Shown piece by piece: positions 16,653 through 24,986 of a stretch of DNA of 64,000 nt (position 1 is its first letter; every line of letters starts with the position of its first letter). The notes beneath the pieces were generated by a model. The model was given only the letters and a program-made list of their open reading frames with translations. It did no database searches and was not told the DNA's origin. The stretch comes from Desulfobacula sp. (GTDB lineage Bacteria; Desulfobacterota; Desulfobacteria; Desulfobacterales; Desulfobacteraceae). Location of the stretch: contig JAMPXP010000013.1 in the NCBI GenBank assembly GCA_023701135.1, forward strand, positions 62,001 to 126,000. The letters run 5' to 3'. A program made the translations under genes and the position numbers.

Positions 16653-19306
16653 TTGAATCCCATACCAAAGCCCAATTCTGGAAATGTGCGCTTCAGGTAA
16701 ACCCGGCGGACTATATCGCCTATCGCGGGACTGATCACGGCATGACAGAGACGCAATATAACCGGGAACTGGTCGATATTGCGATCGAGAACAACATCAA
16801 GGTAGTGGGTTTGGCCAATCATGGCAATGTGGATGGCGTGGATGCGATCCGGACGCTCATGAGTGACCGGGGAATTATTGTATTTCCGGGCTTTGAAATA
16901 GCCTCCACCGAGAAGGTTCATTTTGTCTGCCTTTTTCCTGAGGATACATCCAAAGACCGGCTTAACCGCTATCTGGGTGCCCTGGGGTTAACCGACCCGG
17001 CAAACGGGGTATGGCCGTCGGATCTGGGTGGAAATGATCTCCTTCAAAAGGTGGAAGAACTGGGCGGGTTTGTTTATGCCGCTCATTGCACAGGTGCCAA
17101 TGGCATTCTCCGCCTAAAACTGGTTCATGTGTGGCAGAATCCGTTGCTCAAGGCAGCACAAATCCCCGGAACTCTGGGTGATTTAAAAAATGAAGACGAA
17201 AACAGGTACCGGCAGATTCTTGTAAATAATGATATTGCTTATAAGCGCGATCTTCCTGTGGGCCTCATCAATGCAAAGGATGTTGCCCAGCCGTCTGATT
17301 TGGCAAATCCAAAAGCCTCATGCCTGATCAAAATGACCAAGCCTTGCTTTGCTTCGTTCAAATTGGCTTTTCAGGACCCGGAATCACGGGTACGTCTCAC
17401 GAGCGATATTTCTGAAAAGTTTTACTCACACATTGAACGGTTAAAAATTACTGGTGGATATCTGGATGGGGTTGAGATTGATTTTTCCGAACATCTGAAT
17501 GCCGTTATCGGTGGACGCGGAACCGGAAAATCGACCTTGCTTGAATGTATCCGGTATGCCCTGGGATTGAGCCCCATTGGAAAAAATGCACAAAGGCAGC
17601 ATGATGAGATCATCCGGGAAAACCTGGGGAAATTCAAGGCCCGTGTGGAACTGGTGATCCGTTCATCAAAAATGAACGGCAAGCGTTTTACCATAGCCCG
17701 GCGATACGGCGAGAGCACCAGTGTCAGAGATGAAACCGGCGTTCCTTCTACTTTTACGCCTGCTGATCTATTGCCTGAAATTGAGATTTACGGACAGAAC
17801 GAGATCTATGAAATCGCCCAGGATAAGGCCAGCCAGCGCAAAATGTTAGGCCGTTTCCTGGAACCGGGCCGAGACGACAATGAAGCAAAGATCCAACTGA
17901 CCCTAAAAAGGCTGGCGGTGAACAGGCAGAAATTGCTTGCCGCCCAAGGCAAGGTCGCAGTTATTGAGGATGAGGTGGCCCGGCTTCCGAAGCTGGAAGA
18001 ACAGGCCGGCCAGTTCAAAACCCTGGGACTGGAAGATAAACTGAAAATTGTGCCGTTTCTCGAAACAGAGCGGCGGCTCTTAAAGCGAATCCTGGAAGAG
18101 GAAGGGGCAAACCTTGATCAGGCCTTCCAGGCTGTTCGGGATAGTCTGCCCGACACTGCTTTTCTAAGTGAGGCGTCACTTGAAAAGCTTCCCCATGCGG
18201 GCAGTCTCCGCAGGATGAAAACGGCATTGGATGCCCTGCGCATGGATGCTGAAACCCTGTTGAGCCAATGGCAGAGCAAATATGCCGCCGCGAAAACAAA
18301 CATTGAAACACTTTCTCAGGAATTGAATGACGGAATTCAACAAGAAGAAGGCATTCTTGAAAAAACCTTCAAAGATCTCCCTTCCAGTGAAGGGAAAACC
18401 GGTCAGCAGATTGGCGTTGAATTTCAAAATTTGATGAGAGATATTGAACAAATTCGCCCCAAAAAAATAGTACTGGAAAATCATAAAAAGCTGGGGGCTG
18501 AGCTTCAAAAGCAGCGTCAAACGATCTTGGATGAATTATCTGCAACACGGGCGGAACGCTCGGCGCAGTTTGCCCGTTCGCTGAGAAAACTCAATACACG
18601 TCTTGACGGCAAACTCCGGCTGGAGGTGAATGCGGAATCGGACCGCAAGCCGGTCATTGATTTTTTGTTGAGGTGTAGACTGGAGGGAGTAGGCGAAGCC
18701 AGGCTTGCCTGGATCAAAGAGGCCGAGGATTTTTCACCAGTTAAGCTGGCTGAAATGATACGGAAAGGATCCGAATCCCTGCGCAATGCCGATTGGGGGG
18801 TGACGCCCACCGTGGCTGAATCGCTGGCAAGGCTTTCACCGGATCGGATTCTAGAGCTTGAAGAACTTGAACTGCCGGATTTGATCAATATCGAATTGAA
18901 CACCGCCCATGAAGGTCAAGAAAATTTCAGACCATTGGACAAACTCTCTACCGGGCAGCAATGCACGGCGATACTGCACCTGCTGCTGTTGCAGAATCCG
19001 GACCCTTTGATTATGGATCAGCCTGAAGATAATCTTGATAATGCATTCATCGCAGATCGCATTGTGGTTGAATTGCGTTCCGCCAAAATTGCCCGTCAAT
19101 TCATCTTTGCCACCCATAATGCCAACATACCGGTCTTTGGCGATGCCGAGTGGATCGGGGTATTTGAGGCTGCAGAGGGTCAGGCTCGGATGCCCCTGGA
19201 AGACCAGGGGGCCATTGATGTCGTGAGGGTCAAGGATAAAGCCGCCGTTATTCTGGAAGGTGGAAGAGCAGCGTTCAATCAACGGAAGGCCAAATACGGG
19301 TTTTAA
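16649..19306 (+). CDS. PHP-like/SMC-like AAA ATPase (TrlF-type)
   Basis: An 885-residue protein. The N-terminal ~270 residues resemble a PHP phosphoesterase: VVGLANHGNVDGV, FPGFEIAS then VHFVCLFPE, and VYAAHCTGANGIL. However, the usual first HxH motif reads ALQVNPAD, so that metal-binding pair is absent. The ATPase half has Walker A GGRGTGKS (288-295), a long charged probable coiled coil (about 410-700), signature LSTGQ (766-770), Walker B LIMDQPEDNLDN with D790, and the H-loop ATHNANIPV. This architecture resembles SbcC/RecN-like DNA repair and defence ATPases. It sits between two co-oriented genes in a compact operon. Codon use is looser than in the flanking genes. The biological target is unknown. 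Confidence 0.82.
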   Translation: MIESHTKAQFWKCALQVNPADYIAYRGTDHGMTETQYNRELVDIAIENNIKVVGLANHGNVDGVDAIRTLMSDRGIIVFPGFEIASTEKVHFVCLFPEDTSKDRLNRYLGALGLTDPANGVWPSDLGGNDLLQKVEELGGFVYAAHCTGANGILRLKLVHVWQNPLLKAAQIPGTLGDLKNEDENRYRQILVNNDIAYKRDLPVGLINAKDVAQPSDLANPKASCLIKMTKPCFASFKLAFQDPESRVRLTSDISEKFYSHIERLKITGGYLDGVEIDFSEHLNAVIGGRGTGKSTLLECIRYALGLSPIGKNAQRQHDEIIRENLGKFKARVELVIRSSKMNGKRFTIARRYGESTSVRDETGVPSTFTPADLLPEIEIYGQNEIYEIAQDKASQRKMLGRFLEPGRDDNEAKIQLTLKRLAVNRQKLLAAQGKVAVIEDEVARLPKLEEQAGQFKTLGLEDKLKIVPFLETERRLLKRILEEEGANLDQAFQAVRDSLPDTAFLSEASLEKLPHAGSLRRMKTALDALRMDAETLLSQWQSKYAAAKTNIETLSQELNDGIQQEEGILEKTFKDLPSSEGKTGQQIGVEFQNLMRDIEQIRPKKIVLENHKKLGAELQKQRQTILDELSATRAERSAQFARSLRKLNTRLDGKLRLEVNAESDRKPVIDFLLRCRLEGVGEARLAWIKEAEDFSPVKLAEMIRKGSESLRNADWGVTPTVAESLARLSPDRILELEELELPDLINIELNTAHEGQENFRPLDKLSTGQQCTAILHLLLLQNPDPLIMDQPEDNLDNAFIADRIVVELRSAKIARQFIFATHNANIPVFGDAEWIGVFEAAEGQARMPLEDQGAIDVVRVKDKAAVILEGGRAAFNQRKAKYGF

Positions 19307-19314
19307 GGTGTTTT

Positions 19315-20556
19315 ATGCTGAAAGCTGAATTATTGGAAATGATTGCCAACGGAGAAAATTCCGGCGTGGAATTTAAACGTGATGATATACGTCCTGAGCA
19401 GTTGGCCAAAGAAATCGTTGCCTTTGCCAATCTGCAGGGTGGCCGAATTCTCCTTGGAGTTGAAGATAGTGGTCGAATTTCCGGCTTGCAGCGCCCTGAT
19501 GCTCAAGAGTGGGTGATGAATGTATTCCGGGACAAGGTACATCCCCAGATTATTCCTTTTTATGAAGAAGTCCGGGTTGAAAAAAATCAACGCGTGGGAG
19601 TGATCACTCTTTCCATGGGGATATCCAAGCCCTATGTGGTCCGCCATAACAACCGGGAGGATGTTTACATCCGCATGGGTGACCGATCTGAACTGGCAAG
19701 CCGGGAGCAGCAAATGCGCCTTTTCCAGAGTGGCGGTCTGCTTCACGTAGAGGCAATGCCCGTTGCAGGGACTGCCTTCACAAATCTTGATGCCGGCCGC
19801 CTGGATTATTATTTGCGCCATATCATCAACGATCCGGAAGTACCTGAAAATGAGACCCAGTGGATTGAGCGTCTGCTTGGGCTGGGTCTGATGGCTGAAG
19901 ACGGCCTGGGGAACGCAGTCTGTTCAGTGGCCGGGTTATTGTGTTTTGGGATTACTCCCCGTCGTTTTCTCAGGCAGGCAGGATTGCGCGTGATGGCCTT
20001 TGCAGGGGAAGACAAAGAATATCAGGCCCTGCTGGATGTGATTCTGGATGCGCCCCTGGTAGGGCGCTGGCAAATGACCGAATCAGGGCGAAAACAGTTG
20101 GCTGATGATGGTCTGATTGAGAAATTTTCTTCTGCGATAGAACCTTTTATCACCTTGGAAGCCTCTGAAATCAATCAGCATATGCGGCGGGAAAAAGCCT
20201 GGTTTTATCCATGGGAAGCCATCCGGGAAACCGTCATCAATGCCTTGGTTCACAGGGACTGGACAAGATCGGTTGACATAGAAGTCACAAATTATATTGA
20301 CCGGATGGAGGTCATTAGTCCCGGGAAACTCCAGAATTCAATGACCATAATCAAAATGATTGCAGGGCAGCGCTCTCCAAGAAATACCCTGATGATGGAA
20401 GTGCTTCGTGATTATGGGTATGTGGATGCGAGAGGCATGGGTGTTCGAACAAAAGTCATTCCGCTGATGCGGACCTTGAATCAAGTCGACCCGATTTTTG
20501 AGGAGACGGACGATTATTTAAAAACCACACTCCCAAAAGGGAAAAAGGATAAATGA
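19315..20556 (+). CDS. AlbA_2 (Schlafen-like) domain protein with C-terminal HATPase
   Basis: A 413-residue protein. The N-terminal AlbA_2/divergent-AAA_4 domain shows VEFKRDD, KEIVAFANLQGGRILLGVED and VYIRMGDRSELAS. The C-terminal HATPase_c_4 domain has the N-box ETVINALVHRDWT and the loop YVDARGMGVRTKVIPL. Proteins of this COG2865 type are often annotated as transcriptional regulators or RecG-like ATP-binding proteins and are frequent in genomic islands. It begins 8 bp after the ATPase gene, with the same strand and codon style, so the two probably act together. The role as effector or regulator is undetermined. Confidence 0.83.
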   Translation: MLKAELLEMIANGENSGVEFKRDDIRPEQLAKEIVAFANLQGGRILLGVEDSGRISGLQRPDAQEWVMNVFRDKVHPQIIPFYEEVRVEKNQRVGVITLSMGISKPYVVRHNNREDVYIRMGDRSELASREQQMRLFQSGGLLHVEAMPVAGTAFTNLDAGRLDYYLRHIINDPEVPENETQWIERLLGLGLMAEDGLGNAVCSVAGLLCFGITPRRFLRQAGLRVMAFAGEDKEYQALLDVILDAPLVGRWQMTESGRKQLADDGLIEKFSSAIEPFITLEASEINQHMRREKAWFYPWEAIRETVINALVHRDWTRSVDIEVTNYIDRMEVISPGKLQNSMTIIKMIAGQRSPRNTLMMEVLRDYGYVDARGMGVRTKVIPLMRTLNQVDPIFEETDDYLKTTLPKGKKDK

Positions 20557-20593
20557 TCAATCAAATGGCTGCACCGCAATAGGAGTATGCTAA

Positions 20594-22000
20594 TTATTCC
20601 GGCTTGAGTGGGATATCGTATTCCTTCATTTTTTTATAGAGCAGGGTCCTGTGGATCCCGAGCAGTTTTGCCGCCTTGGCTTTATTGTAATTCGTCCGGG
20701 CCAGGGCCTGGCAAATGGTTTTTGCCTGGGCCCGGCTCCGGGCGGTTTTAAGTGTGGGGTTTGACTCTTTTTCCGGGGTCGATGAGGGATGCCCCGGACG
20801 AAAGGGCAGATCTCCCTTGTAAATGGTGTTGTCTGCCGAGGAATACATGGCCCGCTCCAGAACATTGGACAGTTCACGGGCATTGCCGGGCCAGTCATAG
20901 CGTTCCAATTCTTTCTCAGCCTCTTTTTCCAGTATTGTTTGCGGGCAGTTGGCGGCCATGGCCATTTTTTTCAGAAGATGCCGGGCCAGGGGGATGATAT
21001 CCTTCTGCCGCTCCCGCAGAGGCGGGATATGGATGGGAATGACATTCAGGCGGTAAAAAAGATCTTTCCTGAATGCATATTTTTCCATCAGCACGTCCAG
21101 CTTTTGATTTGTGGCGCAGATCACCCTGAAATCAGACCTGATGATTTTTGTGCCGCCCACCCTTTCAAATTCCTTGTCTTCAAGAACCCGAAGCAATTTC
21201 GGCTGCATGTCCAGGGGAAGGTCTCCGATTTCATCCAGGAAAATGGTGCCGGTATGGGCCAGCTCGAATTTTCCGGGTTTTCCCTTAACCCTGGCCCCGG
21301 TAAAGGCGCCTTCATCATATCCGAACAATTCCGATTCCAGAAGATCTTTTGGGATGGCTGCGCAGTTGATCCGCACAAAGGGATGATGCCGTCTCGGGCT
21401 TGCATTGTGAATGGCCTGGGCAAAGAGTTCCTTGCCGGTTCCGCTCTCCCCCGTGATCAAAACCGTGGAATCGTTCAACGCCGCCTTCTGGGCTTCTTCC
21501 TTAAGACGGGTGATGTCATCGCTCTTCCCGATGATGCAGTTAAATGTATACTGGGTGGACCGAAGATCAAAGAGTTCCTTTTCAAATAACCGGACCTTGG
21601 ATTCCAGCATGGATAATTTCGCGGCCAGCTCCTTGACCTCTTCCACATTCCGGAACATGACCTGGCCGTAAACCGCGATGACCTGGCCGTTTTTTTTGAT
21701 GGGAATCCGCTGTACCACCATATCCTGGCCGTTGATCCGGTGGGATTTATTGATCTCGGCCTTGCCGGTCCCGGCAACGATATGCATTCTCGTATTTTCA
21801 ACCACCTCGGTGCAGTGACGGCCGATCTGTGCCTTTGGATCAAGGTTCAGAAACCGGCCGTAGGGTTTGTTGAAATGGGTGACCACCCCGTCTGCATTGA
21901 CGATGATCACCCCGGCCGTGATATGGTCAAAGATGAGTTCATAAAGTTCGATTTTTTTCTGCAATTCCCGGATGGAAGCGGCGTCTTTTTCCTTTGCCAT
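20594..22000 (-). CDS. PAS-domain sigma-54-dependent transcription activator
   Basis: A 468-residue enhancer-binding protein without a receiver. An N-terminal coiled coil and PAS domain (about 15-125, IFDHITAGVIIVNADGVVTHFN) sense a signal. The AAA+ domain has Walker A GESGTGKE, an intact GAFTGA loop, Walker B IFLDEIGDLP and DLFYRL. A Fis-type HTH ends the protein (NKAKAAKLLGIHRTLLYKKM). The ATG at 22000 is preceded by AGGGGAG; the GTG at 22006 overlaps that site. It diverges from an SDR gene that has a matching sigma-54 promoter. The arrangement resembles HbcR-type control of 3-hydroxybutyrate use. Confidence 0.92.
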   Translation of the reverse strand: MAKEKDAASIRELQKKIELYELIFDHITAGVIIVNADGVVTHFNKPYGRFLNLDPKAQIGRHCTEVVENTRMHIVAGTGKAEINKSHRINGQDMVVQRIPIKKNGQVIAVYGQVMFRNVEEVKELAAKLSMLESKVRLFEKELFDLRSTQYTFNCIIGKSDDITRLKEEAQKAALNDSTVLITGESGTGKELFAQAIHNASPRRHHPFVRINCAAIPKDLLESELFGYDEGAFTGARVKGKPGKFELAHTGTIFLDEIGDLPLDMQPKLLRVLEDKEFERVGGTKIIRSDFRVICATNQKLDVLMEKYAFRKDLFYRLNVIPIHIPPLRERQKDIIPLARHLLKKMAMAANCPQTILEKEAEKELERYDWPGNARELSNVLERAMYSSADNTIYKGDLPFRPGHPSSTPEKESNPTLKTARSRAQAKTICQALARTNYNKAKAAKLLGIHRTLLYKKMKEYDIPLKPE

Positions 22001-22180
22001 AGGCACTCCCCTCTATGAACCAAAATGTCAAGCCAATGTACCAAAGACACAACATGTATAAATTTTGCTACAGTTATTGTTGTATAAACCGGCCTATCAT
22101 AAAAGTCGAGAAAAATCTCAACACCCGTAACGGTCCGTCCAAAAAGGCCCCGGCGACAGAATCCTCTCCGTAAAGCCGGT

Positions 22181-22196
22181 TGGCCCGGATTTTGCT
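22181..22196 (+). promoter_or_regulatory. Sigma-54 (-24/-12) promoter upstream of the SDR gene
   Basis: TGGCCCGGATTTTGCT matches TGGCAC-N5-TTGCW with GG at 22182-22183 and GC at 22194-22195, a 12-bp offset. The predicted start is near 22208, 67 bp before the SDR start codon. Two direct copies of TGTATAAA (22055-22062, 22081-22088) and the arms ACAACA/TGTTGT (22049-22083) lie 100-130 bp upstream, where activator sites are expected. Confidence 0.78.
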
Positions 22197-22274
22197 GATA
22201 TGCTGATTATTGATAAGATACAAACCATGTCAATGACATTATATCTCTTAAGGGATATCAGAAAGGAGAACCAC

Positions 22275-23114
22275 ATGCTGATCCAAGAGCCTGACATCAA
22301 TTCCGAAGAAACCCTTATTATTCCGGATAAAAATTTCAACACCGCCAATGTCTGTATTGTAACAGGCTCGGGAACCGGAATCGGAAGGGCTGTGGCCATT
22401 GCCGCCGCAAAAAACCGGCTCATGACCGTGGGGCTTGACATCAATGAGGAGGAAGGGCGGAAAACCCAGAAGATGGCCAGGGACGCCGGGGGCCAGATGG
22501 TGTTTATCAAAACCGACCTCTGCAGGGACGAGGAAATCCACCATGCCGTGCAGGAGGCCGCCAAGCTCGGACAGATCAAATACCTGGCCAATATTGCAGG
22601 AATCCAGCATATCAACTCGGTGGAAGATTTCCCCATGGAAAAATATGATCTCATGCAGAGATTGATGCTGAGGGCTCCTTTCTTATTATCCAAGCTGGTT
22701 ATCCCGTATATGAAGAAAAGCCCGGACCACACCGGTGTCATCGCCAATATGGCATCCATCCACGGGCATATCTGCACCATGAACAAGCCGGTCTACAATA
22801 TCACCAAATTCGGACTCAGGGGCCTGAGCCAGTCCATTTCCGCCGAAGGAAACGGGGATATCCGGTCCTTCACCGTCAGCACCGGATTTGTGAGAACCCC
22901 GCTGGCGGAAAAACAGATTGAGGCCCAGGCCGAGCAGAGGGGCATCAGCCAAGACGAGGTGGTGAAAACCGTCATGATGGGCAAGTCCCGCATCAAGGAC
23001 ATGATGACGCCCATGGAGACAGCCAACCTGTTCATCTTCGGTTTTTCAAGCCATGCCCGGTATCTGGTGGGCGGAGACCTCCTGTTTGATGGCGGGTGTG
23101 TACTCACTTACTAA
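22275..23114 (+). CDS. Short-chain dehydrogenase, 3-hydroxybutyrate dehydrogenase-like
   Basis: An NAD(P)-dependent SDR of 279 residues. It has the Rossmann motif VTGSGTGIGRA, NIAGIQ, catalytic serine in NMASIHG and the YNITK catalytic pair. The segment FVRTPLAEKQIEAQAEQRG followed by ISQDEVV is characteristic of D-3-hydroxybutyrate dehydrogenases. The position of the usual tetrad asparagine (VNL) reads MLR, so that residue appears replaced. The ATG at 22275 has AAAGGAGA before it; the in-frame ATG at 22200 lies at or before the predicted transcription start and cannot be used. A 25-residue leader precedes the Rossmann fold. It is probably activated by the divergent PAS regulator. Confidence 0.82.
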   Translation: MLIQEPDINSEETLIIPDKNFNTANVCIVTGSGTGIGRAVAIAAAKNRLMTVGLDINEEEGRKTQKMARDAGGQMVFIKTDLCRDEEIHHAVQEAAKLGQIKYLANIAGIQHINSVEDFPMEKYDLMQRLMLRAPFLLSKLVIPYMKKSPDHTGVIANMASIHGHICTMNKPVYNITKFGLRGLSQSISAEGNGDIRSFTVSTGFVRTPLAEKQIEAQAEQRGISQDEVVKTVMMGKSRIKDMMTPMETANLFIFGFSSHARYLVGGDLLFDGGCVLTY

Positions 23115-23164
23115 ACCTAAACCGCAATCCCCATATGCAAAGGGGATTGATGAATGAATTATAA

Positions 23165-23177
23165 TTGGTATGACCAA
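23165..23177. promoter_or_regulatory. Upstream GntR/FadR-type operator
   Basis: TTGGTATGACCAA, a perfect 5-bp-arm palindrome of the TGGT-N3-ACCA form bound by FadR/LldR/PdhR-type regulators. Its centre lies 108 bp upstream of the second operator centre. Confidence 0.65.
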
Positions 23178-23244
23178 ATTTATTGTGCTTTTTTCGATCA
23201 AAATTGCTTACATACTAATAATTTTAGGGCGTTAAAAATTTTTC

Positions 23245-23271
23245 TTGACATCAAGAAAAATGTTTTATAAT
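23245..23271 (+). promoter_or_regulatory. Sigma-70 promoter of the TRAP/2-hydroxyacid oxidation operon
   Basis: Perfect hexamers TTGACA (23245-23250) and TATAAT (23266-23271), but the spacer is 15 bp, shorter than optimal. The predicted start near 23278 falls inside the downstream operator. It sits in the 297-bp gap 23115-23411, which contains no other convincing gene. Confidence 0.6.
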
Positions 23272-23273
23272 AG

Positions 23274-23284
23274 TGGTCTTACCA
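23274..23284. promoter_or_regulatory. Downstream GntR/FadR-type operator over the transcription start
   Basis: TGGTCTTACCA, a perfect TGGT-N3-ACCA site beginning 2 bp after the -10 box and covering the predicted start. Binding here should block transcription; the upstream partner at 23165-23177 suggests looping. Confidence 0.65.
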
Positions 23285-23411
23285 ATTAATCATGGAATTA
23301 ATACTGAATTCCGACGTTCCATGGTTAAACCATAAACCGGCTTGCAACCCTATCCCTAAGGATGGAAAACATGGTCCTGTTTTTGCAGCTTACCGTCTCA
23401 AGAGGCACCAC

Positions 23412-23720
23412 ATGACAACAACCATACAGATTCTCATGGGCGTTGTTTTCTTTATCGGAGCGTTTATCCTCAGTCAGATCATCGTCGGCCGGCGCCTGCG
23501 AGCCATTGGCGCCCGAATACTCAAGGAATTATCGGAACAAAAGGCCCTGGATGCCCCCAGCGCAGTGGCCCTTGCCTATGCCAAAACCGATTGGCTGCCC
23601 AAGGGCCTGCGGGACCTGAGGCCCAAATCCCTGAATGATCTTGTCCAGAGCGATATCGTGGGAAAAACCCCGGAAGGAAAATTTTATCTGAAAAAACAAC
23701 CCCATGAACTTAAGTTATGA
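23412..23720 (+). CDS. Small single-pass membrane protein of unknown function
   Basis: A 102-residue protein with an N-terminal transmembrane helix (about 5-24) followed by a basic, alanine-rich cytoplasmic region. It contains the segment LAYAKTDWLPKGLRDLRPKSL and a short C-terminal domain ending FYLKKQP. I do not recognise the family. The ATG at 23412 was chosen over 23292 because the latter would begin about 14 bases after the predicted transcription start and add a region without protein character; AAGAGG lies before 23412. It is the first gene after the operator-flanked promoter, so it may assist the TRAP transporter or the membrane-bound oxidase. Confidence 0.62.
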   Translation: MTTTIQILMGVVFFIGAFILSQIIVGRRLRAIGARILKELSEQKALDAPSAVALAYAKTDWLPKGLRDLRPKSLNDLVQSDIVGKTPEGKFYLKKQPHELKL

Positions 23721-23745
23721 GACGCCGGCTCCGGCTTCGCGTCTC
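23719..23745 (+). other. Intercistronic hairpin before dctP
   Basis: GAGACGC and GCGTCTC form a perfect 7-bp stem overlapping the stop codon of the small membrane protein, with an inner alternative stem GCCGG/CCGGC. No T tract follows, so mRNA processing or stabilisation is more likely than termination. Confidence 0.4.
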
Positions 23746-23786
23746 AAATCCCGTATCAACCCCAAACCCCTAAAGGAGAAGATGGT

Positions 23787-24974
23787 ATGAAAAAACTGAG
23801 TATGGCAGTATGCGTTGTTTTAATGGTCACGGCCTTTCTGGCGGTGAATGCCTGGGCAGCCGATCAAAAACCGGCCGCGCCCGGAGCAGCCGCGCCCAAA
23901 AAGATCGAAAAATTCGGTGAGGACAAGAGAGCCAAGGAATGGGCCAACAAGAAATGGGAAACTTCAGCCAAAAAATACACCCTGCGCATGAGTGACCCCT
24001 GGGGCGGGCTCTTGTTCCATGACATTGCCCAGCATTTCTGCGACAGCGTCAAGGCTGCCAGCGGCGGTCGCCTGGAGATCAAGCTTTTTACCACCGGCGC
24101 CATTGTCCCGGCCATGGAAGTATTTGAAGCCACCTCCAAGGGCACCCTGGATGTTTTCCATTCCTGGCCCGGATACTGGAAGGGCAAAAACGAGGCCTTT
24201 GTGGCCTTTGCTTCCGTGCCCTACGGCCTGGACAACGAAGGGTATAATATCTGGTACTATGAGCGCGGCGGTAAGGAAATGTTTGACGAGCTTTACGGCC
24301 GGTTCAATATGGTTCCCTTTTTCTGCGGCAACGTGGGCCAGGAACTGGGCCTCCACTCCAACAAAAAAGCCACCAAACTGGAAGACTTCAAAGGGATGAA
24401 GGTCCGCACCGTGGGCTGGTATATGGACATTTTGACCAAACTCGGCGTTTCCGTCACCCCCCTTCCCGGCCCGGAGATCTACCTGGCCCTGGAACGCGGC
24501 GTCATTGATGCCTGTGAGTTCAGCTCACCGTCAGCCAATGTGCCCTCCGGTTTCCATGAAATCACCAAATATGTCATCGAACCGGGGGTCCACCAGCCTT
24601 CCTGCCAGTTCGACGTGGTCTTTAACAAGGATAAATGGAACGAACTGCCCGATGATCTGAAAGCCATCGTGGAAATCTGCGCCAAGGAAACCCAGCTCTG
24701 GTCCAATGCCTGGCAGGAAAACCTGAATATCGAAGCCCTCAAAATCATCGGCGCCAAATCCGAATACGTAAAAATGGACGATGCCACCATTGTGGAGTTT
24801 GCCAATATTTCCTTCAAATACCTGGAAGAACTCAAGGCCAAGGATCCGGACGTGAAAAAAGTCCTGGACTCCCAGGAAGAGTATAAGAAGGCTTTTGCTC
24901 CCTGGCGCGAAATGCGCAAAGGAATCGCTCCCTGGCCCCAGGAAGATGTGGTCAAGGGAAAACTGCTTCAATAA
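23787..24974 (+). CDS. dctP: TRAP transporter solute-binding protein, DctP type
   Basis: Periplasmic binding protein of 395 residues. The signal peptide of about 24 residues (MKKLSMAVCVVLMV, cleavage after AWA) is followed by a lysine- and alanine-rich spacer of about 45 residues before the binding fold starts at YTLRMSDPWGG. Family landmarks are the segment AMEVFEATSKGTLDVFHSW, GMKVRTVGWYMDIL with the substrate-binding arginine of TRAP proteins, and ALERGVIDACEFSS. AAAGGAGA precedes the start. It is separated from dctQ by a strong terminator-like hairpin. A lactate or other 2-hydroxycarboxylate is the likely ligand, judged from the adjacent oxidase genes only. Confidence 0.9.
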   Translation: MKKLSMAVCVVLMVTAFLAVNAWAADQKPAAPGAAAPKKIEKFGEDKRAKEWANKKWETSAKKYTLRMSDPWGGLLFHDIAQHFCDSVKAASGGRLEIKLFTTGAIVPAMEVFEATSKGTLDVFHSWPGYWKGKNEAFVAFASVPYGLDNEGYNIWYYERGGKEMFDELYGRFNMVPFFCGNVGQELGLHSNKKATKLEDFKGMKVRTVGWYMDILTKLGVSVTPLPGPEIYLALERGVIDACEFSSPSANVPSGFHEITKYVIEPGVHQPSCQFDVVFNKDKWNELPDDLKAIVEICAKETQLWSNAWQENLNIEALKIIGAKSEYVKMDDATIVEFANISFKYLEELKAKDPDVKKVLDSQEEYKKAFAPWREMRKGIAPWPQEDVVKGKLLQ

Positions 24975-24986
24975 AAACCGTCCTAT

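Noticed and set aside
22049..22088. ACAACA/TGTTGT and TGTATAAA repeats as proven enhancer sites
   Set aside because: Spacing is not a whole number of helical turns and the arms are short; kept only as a note with the sigma-54 promoter.
22200..22274. Longer N-terminus for the SDR starting at ATG 22200
   Set aside because: It begins before or at the predicted sigma-54 transcription start and has no ribosome site; ATG 22275 has AAAGGAGA.
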